Part shown: piece after piece, positions 1 to 6,243 of the stretch | Layout: the number at the start of each line of letters is the position of its first letter | Numbering within the stretch: the first letter of the stretch is position 1 | Program-made: the position numbers and the translations under genes | The notes under the pieces: generated by a model | Seen by the model: the letters and a program-made list of their open reading frames with translations, nothing else | Told to the model about the DNA's origin: nothing | Database searches by the model: none | Assembly (NCBI GenBank): GCA_011053085.1 | Contig: DSBE01000117.1 | Coordinates: 1-8,827, forward strand | Source: Chloroflexota bacterium | GTDB lineage: Bacteria > Chloroflexota > Anaerolineae > Anaerolineales > Anaerolineaceae | Direction of reading: 5' to 3' | Length of the DNA stretch: 8,827 nucleotides

Positions 1-683
1 GCGGCCAATGAAACCCCGCGGAAAGCAGCCTCAACCGCTCCCCAGGCTGGTCGTGTGCGCGCATGCCAGACTGGTTCAACATGGCCGGCCGCCAAAGCCT
101 CTTGCACCAACAATTCGATCACATCGCCGTTTTCAGCATGCAACATAGGCAATAAGCCGAGAGTTGCGCTGGCACGCATCAACTGGAAAATCTCTGCATC
201 ATTCAATCGCAGCCGGTTGTTATAAGCGGTGAACATCTTCACCGAAGTGATTCCCTCTCTAACCAGCAGCGGTAGTTGCTTGAGAATTGCCTGGTCAAAA
301 TGGGTAAGATTCATATGAAAAGAGTAATCCACCGCAGCCAAACTGGCTGCCTTTTGGTGCCAACGTTCGATATTGGGCAGCAAGTCTTTGTCATCATGGG
401 CAATAAAATCCAGCACCGTTGTGGTCCCGCCAAAAGCAGCCGCTTTGTGGCCGGTATAATGATCATCCGATGATATCGTATCGAACATGGGCAGCGACAG
501 ATGCGTATGCACATCAATGCCACCCGGCATCACATACAATCCTCTGGCGTCAACCACTTGATCAACCCCATCTGACGCGATAGCATCAGCGACTTCGACA
601 ATCTGGCTGACATCGATCAATACATCTTGTTGGTATGAAGCCGCCGATGTTATCACAATGCCATTCTTGATCAGGATTTTCAT
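1..683 (-). CDS. D-hydantoinase / dihydropyrimidinase, 5' part (cut by window edge)
   Basis: This is the N-terminal 227 codons of a cyclic amidohydrolase that opens hydantoin or dihydropyrimidine rings, a cytosolic step in pyrimidine or hydantoin breakdown. I translated it by hand: no stop occurs between the ATG at 683 and the window edge. The protein starts MKILIKNGIVITS, the usual short beta-sandwich opening. It then shows PGGIDVHTHL with metal ligands H59 and H61, the HKAAAFGGTTTVLDF strand-helix, ITSVKMFTAYN with K149 as the expected carboxylated lysine and Y154 as the expected catalytic tyrosine, and MLHAENGD with H182. The RPAWG...EAAFRGVSLA segment also fits. The remaining ligands (a second His and an Asp) would lie off the window. 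The start has AAAGGAA a few bases upstream. The full family length is about 450-470 residues. Dihydropyrimidinase, D-hydantoinase and phenylhydantoinase cannot be told apart here; dihydroorotase and allantoinase are less likely from the motifs. It follows the ATPase operon on the same strand after a 290-bp gap, so it is probably a separate unit. Confidence 0.93.
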   Translation of the reverse strand, partial: MKILIKNGIVITSAASYQQDVLIDVSQIVEVADAIASDGVDQVVDARGLYVMPGGIDVHTHLSLPMFDTISSDDHYTGHKAAAFGGTTTVLDFIAHDDKDLLPNIERWHQKAASLAAVDYSFHMNLTHFDQAILKQLPLLVREGITSVKMFTAYNNRLRLNDAEIFQLMRASATLGLLPMLHAENGDVIELLVQEALAAGHVEPVWHARTRPAWGAVEAAFRGVSLA

Positions 684-817
684 GTGGTTCCTTTCAGCTG
701 AACTGTGTGAATGCTTTCATTCTACCAAGTTCTGCAACAGTCAACGCGCCATACACGCTACGAATTTCCGGCCGCCGGTCCGAGTTCACAAAGTGCAAAC
801 GACACGGATTAATAAGG

Positions 818-845
818 AGAATCCGGTGCGCCGTGACCGGATTCT
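818..845 (-). terminator. Inverted repeat, possible terminator of the ATPase operon
   Basis: A perfect 10-bp stem, AGAATCCGGT and ACCGGATTCT, flanks an 8-base loop. It lies about 130 bp past the stop of the last gene of the minus-strand operon. In the direction of transcription the stem is followed by CCTTATTAATCC, which is only moderately T-rich, so this is not a textbook Rho-independent terminator. It could instead be a processing or stabilising hairpin at the mRNA end, or part of the hydantoinase leader. Confidence 0.45.
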
Positions 846-886
846 ACTATTAGGAGGAGAGTATTTCGTTAGTTTTGTTTCACTTA

Positions 887-914
887 TCTATACCTCTACT
901 ATAGCGACAATCAA
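887..914 (-). promoter_or_regulatory. Weak candidate promoter for the hydantoinase gene
   Basis: On the minus strand TTGATT (909-914) and TATAGA (887-892) are separated by 16 bp, a plausible sigma-70-type pair pointing at the hydantoinase gene about 200 bp downstream. Each box departs from consensus. If it is real, the transcript would have a long leader containing the inverted repeat at 818-845. Other TATA-like words nearby are equally possible. Confidence 0.25.
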
Positions 915-973
915 AACAGTCTGCTTGACATTTTCTATACCTTCACCATACACACACAAAACGGCTGCGAAAA

Positions 974-1522
974 TTAGCGGTTGGAGGCGATCATTCCCAG
1001 GAATGGCAGCATATCCGACGGGATTTCGAAAGGGAGGACATCATGCTGGTTGTACCCGGTTCGTGATGCCGCTCGTTCGCAAATCATCTGCCACAACTGG
1101 TTTCTCTCGCTGCTGCGCACCACCAGGTCATTTAACGTGGTAGCTCCCATAAATTGCCTGCCAGTCGTATAGAGAAAGGTGAGCCGTTTCCACTCGTTGG
1201 CAACAATCGGAGGATCAATGGTCTGTAATGGTCCCAAACTGATTTTAAAATATTCTTCATGCGCACGTGGATGGTCTTTCTCATCGCGGAACAGATCAAC
1301 GCGCCGCACCAATTCATGTCCACGCATTTCGGCATAAGCCTTCACCATGCCGAATTCAGTGTGGGTGACCGCTTTGGTTTGATAAAAGGCAATGTAATCA
1401 ACGAAAAGCATCTTGGGTGCACTCTTCAAGGGGATGCGATACCAGCCCAACATTCTGGCGATGTCGAAATCTCTCTTCGAAGGGAGGATAGCCACCAGAA
1501 TTAGCGCACTCTCATCCATCAT
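974..1522 (-). CDS. Uncharacterised 182-residue protein, last gene of the ATPase operon
   Basis: I cannot assign a function. The ATG at 1522 lies 5 bp past the atpG stop, so the gene is almost certainly cotranscribed with the ATPase; a second ATG follows immediately at 1519. GGGGA sits about 10 bases upstream, inside the end of atpG. The protein has no clear membrane segment or signal peptide. Visible features are LGWYRIPLKSAPK, then VDYIAFYQTKA, then DHPRAHEEYFKISLGPLQ, then EWKRLTFLYTTGRQF, then TLNDLVVRSSERNQLWQM. From memory, this series (WYRIP..AP, then DY.AFYQT.A, then LGPLQ, then W.R.TF..TT) recurs in uncharacterised proteins of Chloroflexota; that is recollection, not a search. The many aromatic and basic positions and the regular strand-like blocks suggest a small globular soluble domain. 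It is not the missing ATPase delta subunit: it has none of the delta motifs, and those are seen in AtpF. Confidence 0.8.
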   Translation of the reverse strand: MMDESALILVAILPSKRDFDIARMLGWYRIPLKSAPKMLFVDYIAFYQTKAVTHTEFGMVKAYAEMRGHELVRRVDLFRDEKDHPRAHEEYFKISLGPLQTIDPPIVANEWKRLTFLYTTGRQFMGATTLNDLVVRSSERNQLWQMICERAASRTGYNQHDVLPFEIPSDMLPFLGMIASNR

Positions 1523-1527
1523 CGCTG

Positions 1528-2442
1528 TCAGTTCCCCAGCAAGCCTGCACCAGCCGCCAGTTCCTGCATTTCGCGGGTGATGGCCTCGCGCCGGTACATT
1601 TGCAGAATTTCGGTCATCTCCAAGATCATCCGTTCAGCATTCTGGCTGGCTTCTTCCATCAATTGATACCGTGTGGAATGTTCTGCTGCTGCCGCATTGA
1701 GTAGAATCTCGTACATGCGCATGGTTGCCATCTGTTTGGCAACCTGGAAGTAGATACGGACAGGGTCGGTCTCAATGACCGGTTCGGGAAAAATCTCCTG
1801 CTCTTCTTCCTCCTGATCCTCTTCCAATTCGTCCGAAAAAGAAGCGAAAGGCAGCACCCGCTCCATACGAACAATTGACCTGCCCGGCCCCCTATAGTGG
1901 TGTGCCATGATGAACACCTCGTCGACACGATATTGTTCATAGGCTCGCATCCAGGCTGCCGAAATTTTGTGAACAGCAGAATATTCGGGCAGCGCGGTAG
2001 AAGACAGCGGCTGCCACCAAACAACGGGGATCTTCGCACTGCGCAGTAAGCGGTAAAGCCGGGTGCCTAACACCCATACCGCCACACTGCGCTCTTCCGC
2101 CATTTCTTTTTCCCGGTATTTTTTTAATGCCCGCATCAGCATTTGATTGTATGAGCCACACAACCCCCGTTCACTGCCCACAACCAGAACAATGGTGGGC
2201 TGCAAAGGCGCTGATTCATCCACACGTCGTTTTCTCGGCGCTGTCAAAGCTTCTGTTTTCAGTTTCGGTCCAATGATACGCAGAATATCATCATAATTCT
2301 TTGAGAATGTCTGCATACTGCGCTGTCTTTTTAACGCCGTCTGCCAGCTGCCCAGCGATATTGTGCGCAGCGCTTCCAAAATTGGTTTCACCGTGCTGAT
2401 GTTGTCAACGCGGTTTTTTACACCCTCAAAGCCTTCCGACAT
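1528..2442 (-). CDS. atpG: N-ATPase gamma subunit (central stalk)
   Basis: Gamma is the rotating shaft that links the alpha3-beta3 head to the c-ring. The 304-residue product starts MSEGFEGVKNRVDNI, has the Rossmann-like core with VVGSERGLCGSYN around residue 87-99, and ends in the long C-terminal helix with EHSTRYQLMEEASQNAERM near 254-272 and REMQELAAGAGLL at 290-302. Both terminal helices needed for the coiled coil are present. I chose the ATG at 2442 because AGAAGGGAG stands just upstream; a longer in-frame reading to 2529 would overlap the upstream PII-like gene and adds a spurious hydrophobic leader. The gap to that gene is 10 bp. Odd feature: an acidic loop (residues 204-215, DELEEDQEEEEQ) precedes the C-terminal helix. 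N-ATPase gamma subunits diverge from standard F-type ones at the N-terminal helix, and that is the case here. Confidence 0.96.
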   Translation of the reverse strand: MSEGFEGVKNRVDNISTVKPILEALRTISLGSWQTALKRQRSMQTFSKNYDDILRIIGPKLKTEALTAPRKRRVDESAPLQPTIVLVVGSERGLCGSYNQMLMRALKKYREKEMAEERSVAVWVLGTRLYRLLRSAKIPVVWWQPLSSTALPEYSAVHKISAAWMRAYEQYRVDEVFIMAHHYRGPGRSIVRMERVLPFASFSDELEEDQEEEEQEIFPEPVIETDPVRIYFQVAKQMATMRMYEILLNAAAAEHSTRYQLMEEASQNAERMILEMTEILQMYRREAITREMQELAAGAGLLGN

Positions 2443-2452
2443 ACGCTCCCTT

Positions 2453-2779
2453 CTAAAAGGTTTCGATACGATCGATTGTCCAGATGAACACAATAGCGCC
2501 GCCCACACCAGCAACCACCGGCGTAGCACCCATCGAATAACTTCCTTGCGATTCTTTTTGGGTGATTGCCACGTCGATTCGGCAGTTCTCGCCGATTATT
2601 GCCAGCACACGCTCGACTTCGTTCTCATTGACGATGATGAACATGGTCAATTGGGTCTGCCGCAGCACCCCGCCTTCCGTTTCGGTGAATGTGGCGGTGA
2701 AACCAGCGTTGATCAAGGCATTGATCACAAATTCTGCCTCATCACGCGGAACGATCGCCATCATCATTTTCTTATCCAT
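2453..2779 (-). CDS. PII-like protein of the DarA/PstA (c-di-AMP receptor-like) family, embedded in the ATPase operon
   Basis: The 108-residue protein has the layout of the DarA/PstA/YaaQ family: an opening strand MMMAIVPRDEAEFVINALIN, then AGFTATFTETEGGVLR, then LTMFIIVNENEVERVLAIIGENCR, a loop, and the terminal strand VGGAIVFIWTIDRIETF. Members form PII-like trimers and signal by binding cyclic-di-AMP between subunits. Aligned by eye with Bacillus DarA, several ligand contacts as I recall them differ: Arg26 is T28 here, Phe36 is V38, Asn41 is Q43 and Gly47 is I49, while Thr28 (T30), Gly35 (G37) and Leu37 (L39) are kept. It may therefore bind another ligand or bind c-di-AMP differently. I chose the ATG at 2779, which has GAAGGG 7 bases upstream; a GTG at 2794 is in frame but lies before that site. 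It begins 26 bp after the atpA stop and ends 10 bp before atpG, so it is translated from the ATPase mRNA. Its partner is unknown; ATPase regulation is an inference from position. Confidence 0.88.
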   Translation of the reverse strand: MDKKMMMAIVPRDEAEFVINALINAGFTATFTETEGGVLRQTQLTMFIIVNENEVERVLAIIGENCRIDVAITQKESQGSYSMGATPVVAGVGGAIVFIWTIDRIETF

Positions 2780-2805
2780 TATTTTTCCCTTCACAAATCA
2801 GCGGG

Positions 2806-4467
2806 TTAATCCGCTTCTCTTTCTTCTTTCCAATTATCTTTGAATGCATCGATTTGTTTCTTTAACACCGACATCACTCTGTCATTGACTACACCGGTTT
2901 TATTAATGTCAAGCAACTGCTCGGGTGCCTTCCAATGCAGGTATTCTAATAGTTCACGCTCAAATTGCGGGATATCATCCACCGCAATGTCATTCAATTC
3001 ACCTTGCGTGGCAATATATAAAGATACATATTGCTGCGCCAATGACAATGGCTGATTGACTGGTTGCTGCAAGATAGCCTGGAGACGCTGGCCTGTTTCG
3101 ATCTGTCGCTTGGTCGATTCATCAATATCTGTGCCAAAGCGGGCAAAACGCGCCACCTCCTCAAATTGCGCCAGTTGCAGACGCAAGTCACTGGAAATCG
3201 TACGCATTGCTTTGGTTTGTGCTGCCCCACCCACGCGTGACACTGACCGGCCGGCATCGATGGAGGGTTTGATACCCCGATTGAATTGGTCTGCATCCAG
3301 AACAATCTGGCCATCCGTGATCGAGATCAGGTTGGTAGGAATATAGGCAGAGATGTTGCCGCGCTGTGTAGTTACCATCGGCAAGGCGGTGATCGAAGCG
3401 CCATCTTTAACTTTGCACGCGCGTTCTAACAAGCGCGAATGCAGATAGAAAATATCCCCTGGATAGGCTTCACGCCCTGGTGATCGCCGCAGCAACAAAG
3501 ATAGCTCGCGGTAGGAGTCAGCATGCTTGGTCAGATCATCGTAAATGATCAATACATCTTTGCCTGACTGCAGCAAATACTCTGCCATGGTGCAGCCGGT
3601 GTAAGGTGCCAGATAGCGCATCGCCGGCGGATCGTCAGGACTGGACATCACGACCGTGGTATAGCGCATAGCATCATGTTTTTGCAATGTCTGAATCACC
3701 GCCAGGGTAGAGGACTTTTTCTGGCCGACAGCCACATAGATGCAGTACACATCCTCTCCGCGTTGATTTAAAATCGCGTCCACGGCAATTGATGTTTTGC
3801 CCGTTTGTCGATCCCCAACAATCAACTCGCGCTGCCCTTTGCCGATTGGCAGCAATGCGTCAATGAGTTTAATCCCGGTGTGCAATGGTTCATGCACCGG
3901 TTCACGCTCAACAATGCCGGGAGGCTGTCGTTCCAACACCCAGCGATCAGAAGCAATCACCGGTCCGCCTTCGTCCAGCGGTTCCCCCAACGCATTGAGA
4001 ACCCTGCCAATCACCCGCGGACCTACCGGAACAGTCAGGCGTTTGCCAGTGCTGACCGCCATATCACCGCCGCGGATACCCTCATCACTGCCTAACAAGA
4101 TCACATCAATATGGTTGTGGTCGAGGTTCAACACCAATCCGCGCACACCGGTGGGAAACTGCACCAACCCATCGATACTTTCGCCTGGCAAACCGGTCAG
4201 TGTAGCAACACCATTGCCAATGTGCTGAACAGTACCGACATCAAAAAATTTGACGTCGCCTTTGGAAAGGGCCAGTCCCTCTTGAAACAAGTCCGTCATT
4301 GGCTTGAGCGACGATTTTTCTTTACTTAGTTTCAAGCGATCTTTAAAATCATGCTTCACCTGCCGGACCAAAATATCATCTGGCAGCGCCAATTCACCCT
4401 GAATTGTTTTCTTCCTCAGTTCTTCAATTCTCTCAGAGATGTACTCTTTGGGCATACCATCACTCAT
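2806..4467 (-). CDS. atpA: N-ATPase alpha subunit
   Basis: Alpha is the non-catalytic nucleotide-binding subunit of the head hexamer and supplies the arginine finger to the beta active site. In the 553-residue product the beta-barrel starts near residue 74 (FFDVGTVQHIGNGVATLTGL). The P-loop GDRQTGKTS is at 218-226 with K224 and the alpha-specific Q221. The Walker B strand VLIIYDD ends with D310. RSPGREAYPGDIFYLHSRLLERA follows near 328-350, and SVSRVGGAAQTK carries the likely arginine finger R411. The product is longer than the usual 500-515 residues because of about 50 extra N-terminal residues that are rich in charged helix. The ATG at 4467 overlaps the atpF stop by 8 bp, which points to translational coupling and supports this start. 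No key residue is missing. Confidence 0.98.
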   Translation of the reverse strand: MSDGMPKEYISERIEELRKKTIQGELALPDDILVRQVKHDFKDRLKLSKEKSSLKPMTDLFQEGLALSKGDVKFFDVGTVQHIGNGVATLTGLPGESIDGLVQFPTGVRGLVLNLDHNHIDVILLGSDEGIRGGDMAVSTGKRLTVPVGPRVIGRVLNALGEPLDEGGPVIASDRWVLERQPPGIVEREPVHEPLHTGIKLIDALLPIGKGQRELIVGDRQTGKTSIAVDAILNQRGEDVYCIYVAVGQKKSSTLAVIQTLQKHDAMRYTTVVMSSPDDPPAMRYLAPYTGCTMAEYLLQSGKDVLIIYDDLTKHADSYRELSLLLRRSPGREAYPGDIFYLHSRLLERACKVKDGASITALPMVTTQRGNISAYIPTNLISITDGQIVLDADQFNRGIKPSIDAGRSVSRVGGAAQTKAMRTISSDLRLQLAQFEEVARFARFGTDIDESTKRQIETGQRLQAILQQPVNQPLSLAQQYVSLYIATQGELNDIAVDDIPQFERELLEYLHWKAPEQLLDINKTGVVNDRVMSVLKKQIDAFKDNWKEEREAD

Positions 4468-5242
4468 GCGGCATCCACTCGCTCAGGTGTTCGCGCACCT
4501 CATCACGCAGATCATTCAATCGTGCCGCCACCGAATTTTCGACGATCATATCGCCAATGCGGATACGAGTTCCCATCACCAGGGAAGGATCAATTTCAAT
4601 TTCAACACTGACATTGCGATTGGCTAACGCGCTGAAAGTACGCACCAACTGCCGTTGCTGTTCAGGCGTTAATTCAAAGGCAGTAGTCACATACACCGTT
4701 GGCTTGCGATCACCCAGAGAGTCACGCAGAGTCTGCACCTGGCGGATGTTGCCCCGTCCCAAGTCCCATAAAGTGTCATTGATCTCACGCACAAATATCT
4801 CGTTCAATTCGGTTGGCGCAGCTTTTCCGATCACTTTACCGCCAATATCAATGATCGTGTCGAGAATGCGCTCATAAAAAGCTTCCATCGATTGCTGCTG
4901 AATCGCCTGTGCTTCACTATACGCCTCTCCCAATATCACTTCAGTTTCCTGACGTGCCCGTTCCAGCATGCGGTCATGATTCTTCTGTATCTGCTTTTCC
5001 GCATTGTCTACGATCTCATTGACCATCGAATCTGCCTGGGCCAATTGCTCTTCCAACTCTGCGCGCATGCGGTCTACTTCTTGGTTTTTCTCCTTCAATT
5101 CATTAATCAGACGGTTCTTTTCTTCAGTGCGTTTTTCCACAACCCTCATCACGGCCTTGAACAGCAGGAAATAGAGCGCTGCAGCCAGCGCAAGAAAGTT
5201 AATGATCTGCCATATGACGGTCGTAAAATTAATATCCAGCAT
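4460..5242 (-). CDS. atpF: N-ATPase b subunit with delta-like C-terminal domain
   Basis: This is the peripheral stalk. One N-terminal membrane segment (about residues 9-28) is followed by a long charged helix (about 30-130). The last third is not b-like: residues 183-252 read VYVTTAFELTPEQQRQL, then VSVEIEIDPSLVMGTRIRIGD, then VENSVAARLNDLRDEV, which matches the C-terminal domain pattern of the delta subunit (SA..LT..Q...L, then V...DPSLIGG..VRIGD..ID.S....L..L). The operon has no atpH, so this 260-residue b-delta fusion probably attaches the stalk to the top of the head. I chose the ATG at 5242, with GGAG 6 bases upstream; a TTG one codon earlier is less likely. It starts 17 bp after atpE and overlaps atpA by 8 bp. 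Confidence 0.95.
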   Translation of the reverse strand: MLDINFTTVIWQIINFLALAAALYFLLFKAVMRVVEKRTEEKNRLINELKEKNQEVDRMRAELEEQLAQADSMVNEIVDNAEKQIQKNHDRMLERARQETEVILGEAYSEAQAIQQQSMEAFYERILDTIIDIGGKVIGKAAPTELNEIFVREINDTLWDLGRGNIRQVQTLRDSLGDRKPTVYVTTAFELTPEQQRQLVRTFSALANRNVSVEIEIDPSLVMGTRIRIGDMIVENSVAARLNDLRDEVREHLSEWMPHE

Positions 5243-5259
5243 CAATTACTCCATTCTGA

Positions 5260-5532
5260 TCAGAGTGCAGGGAAGAAACGGTCAAGCAATGGGTTTGCAA
5301 AGATCAAAATCAACATTATCAGTAGAACATAGATAGCGGTGGTTTCAAGCAGCGCCATAGAGATGAGCAACGTTGTACGCAAATCTCCAGCAGCCTCGGG
5401 TTGGCGTGCCATACCTTCCAGCGCTTTTTGTGCGGCTTTCCCCTCTGCCAACGCCGGCAGCGCTGTGCCCAGCACAATGCCAACGCCGGTAACAATGATG
5501 GTCGTGATTGTGACGATTAATTCTGGTGACAT
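5260..5532 (-). CDS. atpE: N-ATPase c subunit (rotor ring), two-carboxylate type
   Basis: The c subunit forms the ion-carrying ring. The 90-residue protein is a helical hairpin: TM1 about residues 5-29, a polar loop with ARQPEAAGD at 42-50, and TM2 about 54-79 ending FANPLLDRF. The ion site shows E63, T64, T65 and Y68 in LLETTAIYVLL, matching the Na+ set E-S/T-T-Y of Ilyobacter (E65, S66, T67, Y70). In TM1, E30 in PALAEGKA stands where Ilyobacter has Q32, giving the two-carboxylate site reported for Fusobacterium and typical of N-ATPases. Na+ coupling is the likely reading, but related rings can carry H+. The TM1 glycine motif is G16, G18 and G22 with A24, looser than in ordinary F-type rings. 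The start has the strongest ribosome site of the operon (GGAGG, about 9-10 bases upstream) and the widest intergenic gap before it (42 bp), fitting the many copies of c that are needed. Confidence 0.97.
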   Translation of the reverse strand: MSPELIVTITTIIVTGVGIVLGTALPALAEGKAAQKALEGMARQPEAAGDLRTTLLISMALLETTAIYVLLIMLILIFANPLLDRFFPAL

Positions 5533-5574
5533 GTATTTATTACCTCCAAAAGTTATTTATGATTTCTTTCCAAA

Positions 5575-6243
5575 CTATGCAGCTTCTAATTTTCTCTTTA
5601 CCAACTCTTCTGTGGTGACCACACCAGCACCAATATAAGTGGCTGCCAGTATCGTGAAGATATAAGCCTGGATCAAGCCAGTCGCAGCCCCATACAGCGC
5701 CATGACAGAGGGCAGGAAATAGGGCAGCAGTGAAAAAATGATCGCAACGATCAATTCAATACTGATGACATTACCGAAAAGACGCAATGTCAATGACAAT
5801 GCCCGCGTAAAATGGCCGATCAATTCAAAAGGCAGCAAGATGAAGATCGGCTTGGTCAAACTCTTCAAGTAGCCAACCAAACCCTGGCTGCGGATCCCAA
5901 AATAATAGACCGAAAAGAAAACGGTGATGGCCAATGCAGCGGTTGTGTTCAGGTCTTTGGTTGGATTCTCGACCCAGGGGACCAAACCCAGGATATTTGC
6001 TCCAGCGATGAATAAAAAGAAAGTACCAATAAATGGCACATACGGGGCAGCTCCCACACCCATCGTGCTTCCCAAAAGGTCCGTTATAAAATCGACAATC
6101 ATTTCCAATGCGATCGGTTTCTTGCGGCCGAGTAACCATGCCAAGAATATCATGATCGCCATAATGATCCATGTCGACGTGACCGTGTTGGTAATTGGCA
6201 TTCCCCAGATGGTGAACACCACTTGTGGTGTTACGGAATCCAT
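5575..6243 (-). CDS. atpB: N-ATPase a subunit (ion channel stator)
   Basis: Subunit a holds the two half-channels facing the c-ring in the membrane. The 222-residue product has several hydrophobic segments and the family signatures: VENPTKDLNTTAALA near 91-105, then PFELIGHFTRALSLTLRLFGN at 138-158 with R154 as the essential arginine that meets the rotor glutamate, and GLIQAYIFTILAATYIG near 189-205 with Q192. I chose the ATG at 6243, which has AAAGGA 9 bases upstream. A TTG at 6279 would add 12 residues and a larger overlap with atpR and lacks a good ribosome site. The chosen start overlaps the end of atpR by 13 bp. The length is near the family's lower range, typical for N-type a subunits. 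Confidence 0.96.
   Translation of the reverse strand: MDSVTPQVVFTIWGMPITNTVTSTWIIMAIMIFLAWLLGRKKPIALEMIVDFITDLLGSTMGVGAAPYVPFIGTFFLFIAGANILGLVPWVENPTKDLNTTAALAITVFFSVYYFGIRSQGLVGYLKSLTKPIFILLPFELIGHFTRALSLTLRLFGNVISIELIVAIIFSLLPYFLPSVMALYGAATGLIQAYIFTILAATYIGAGVVTTEELVKRKLEAA

Larger units (their letters stand above)
684..973. other. Intergenic gap between ATPase operon and hydantoinase gene
   Basis: No convincing gene lies in this 290-bp gap on either strand. It contains a perfect 10-bp inverted repeat (818-845), a GC-rich mini-palindrome CCGGCCGCCGG (768-778), weak minus-strand promoter-like boxes (887-914), a pair of similar GTATAGA-containing repeats (about 885-950), a small GAATG/CATTC hairpin in the hydantoinase leader (709-722) and the perfect palindrome TTCAGCTGAA (693-702), which overlaps the hydantoinase Shine-Dalgarno sequence. 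Confidence 0.7.

Noticed and set aside
925..953. Plus-strand TTGACA at 925-930 as a promoter
   Set aside because: The hexamer 17 bp downstream is ATACAC, a poor -10, and no plus-strand gene follows; it would only make antisense RNA to the operon.
658..1143. Plus-strand open frame of 161 codons across the intergenic gap
   Set aside because: It overlaps the ends of two well-supported minus-strand genes, has no ribosome site, and its composition resembles no protein family.
974..1522. Terminal unknown gene as the missing ATPase delta subunit
   Set aside because: It lacks the delta C-terminal motif (DPSLIGG..VRIGD), which is instead found in AtpF.
2443..2529. N-terminal extension of gamma that reads like a signal peptide (MLRRWLLVWAALLCSSG)
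   Set aside because: It is the out-of-frame overlap with the end of the PII-like gene; the ATG at 2442 has its own ribosome site and gamma is a cytosolic subunit.
2363..2809. Plus-strand open frame of 148 codons opposite the PII-like gene
   Set aside because: It is the complement of the PII-like gene and atpG, both of which have family motifs; the plus-strand product has none.
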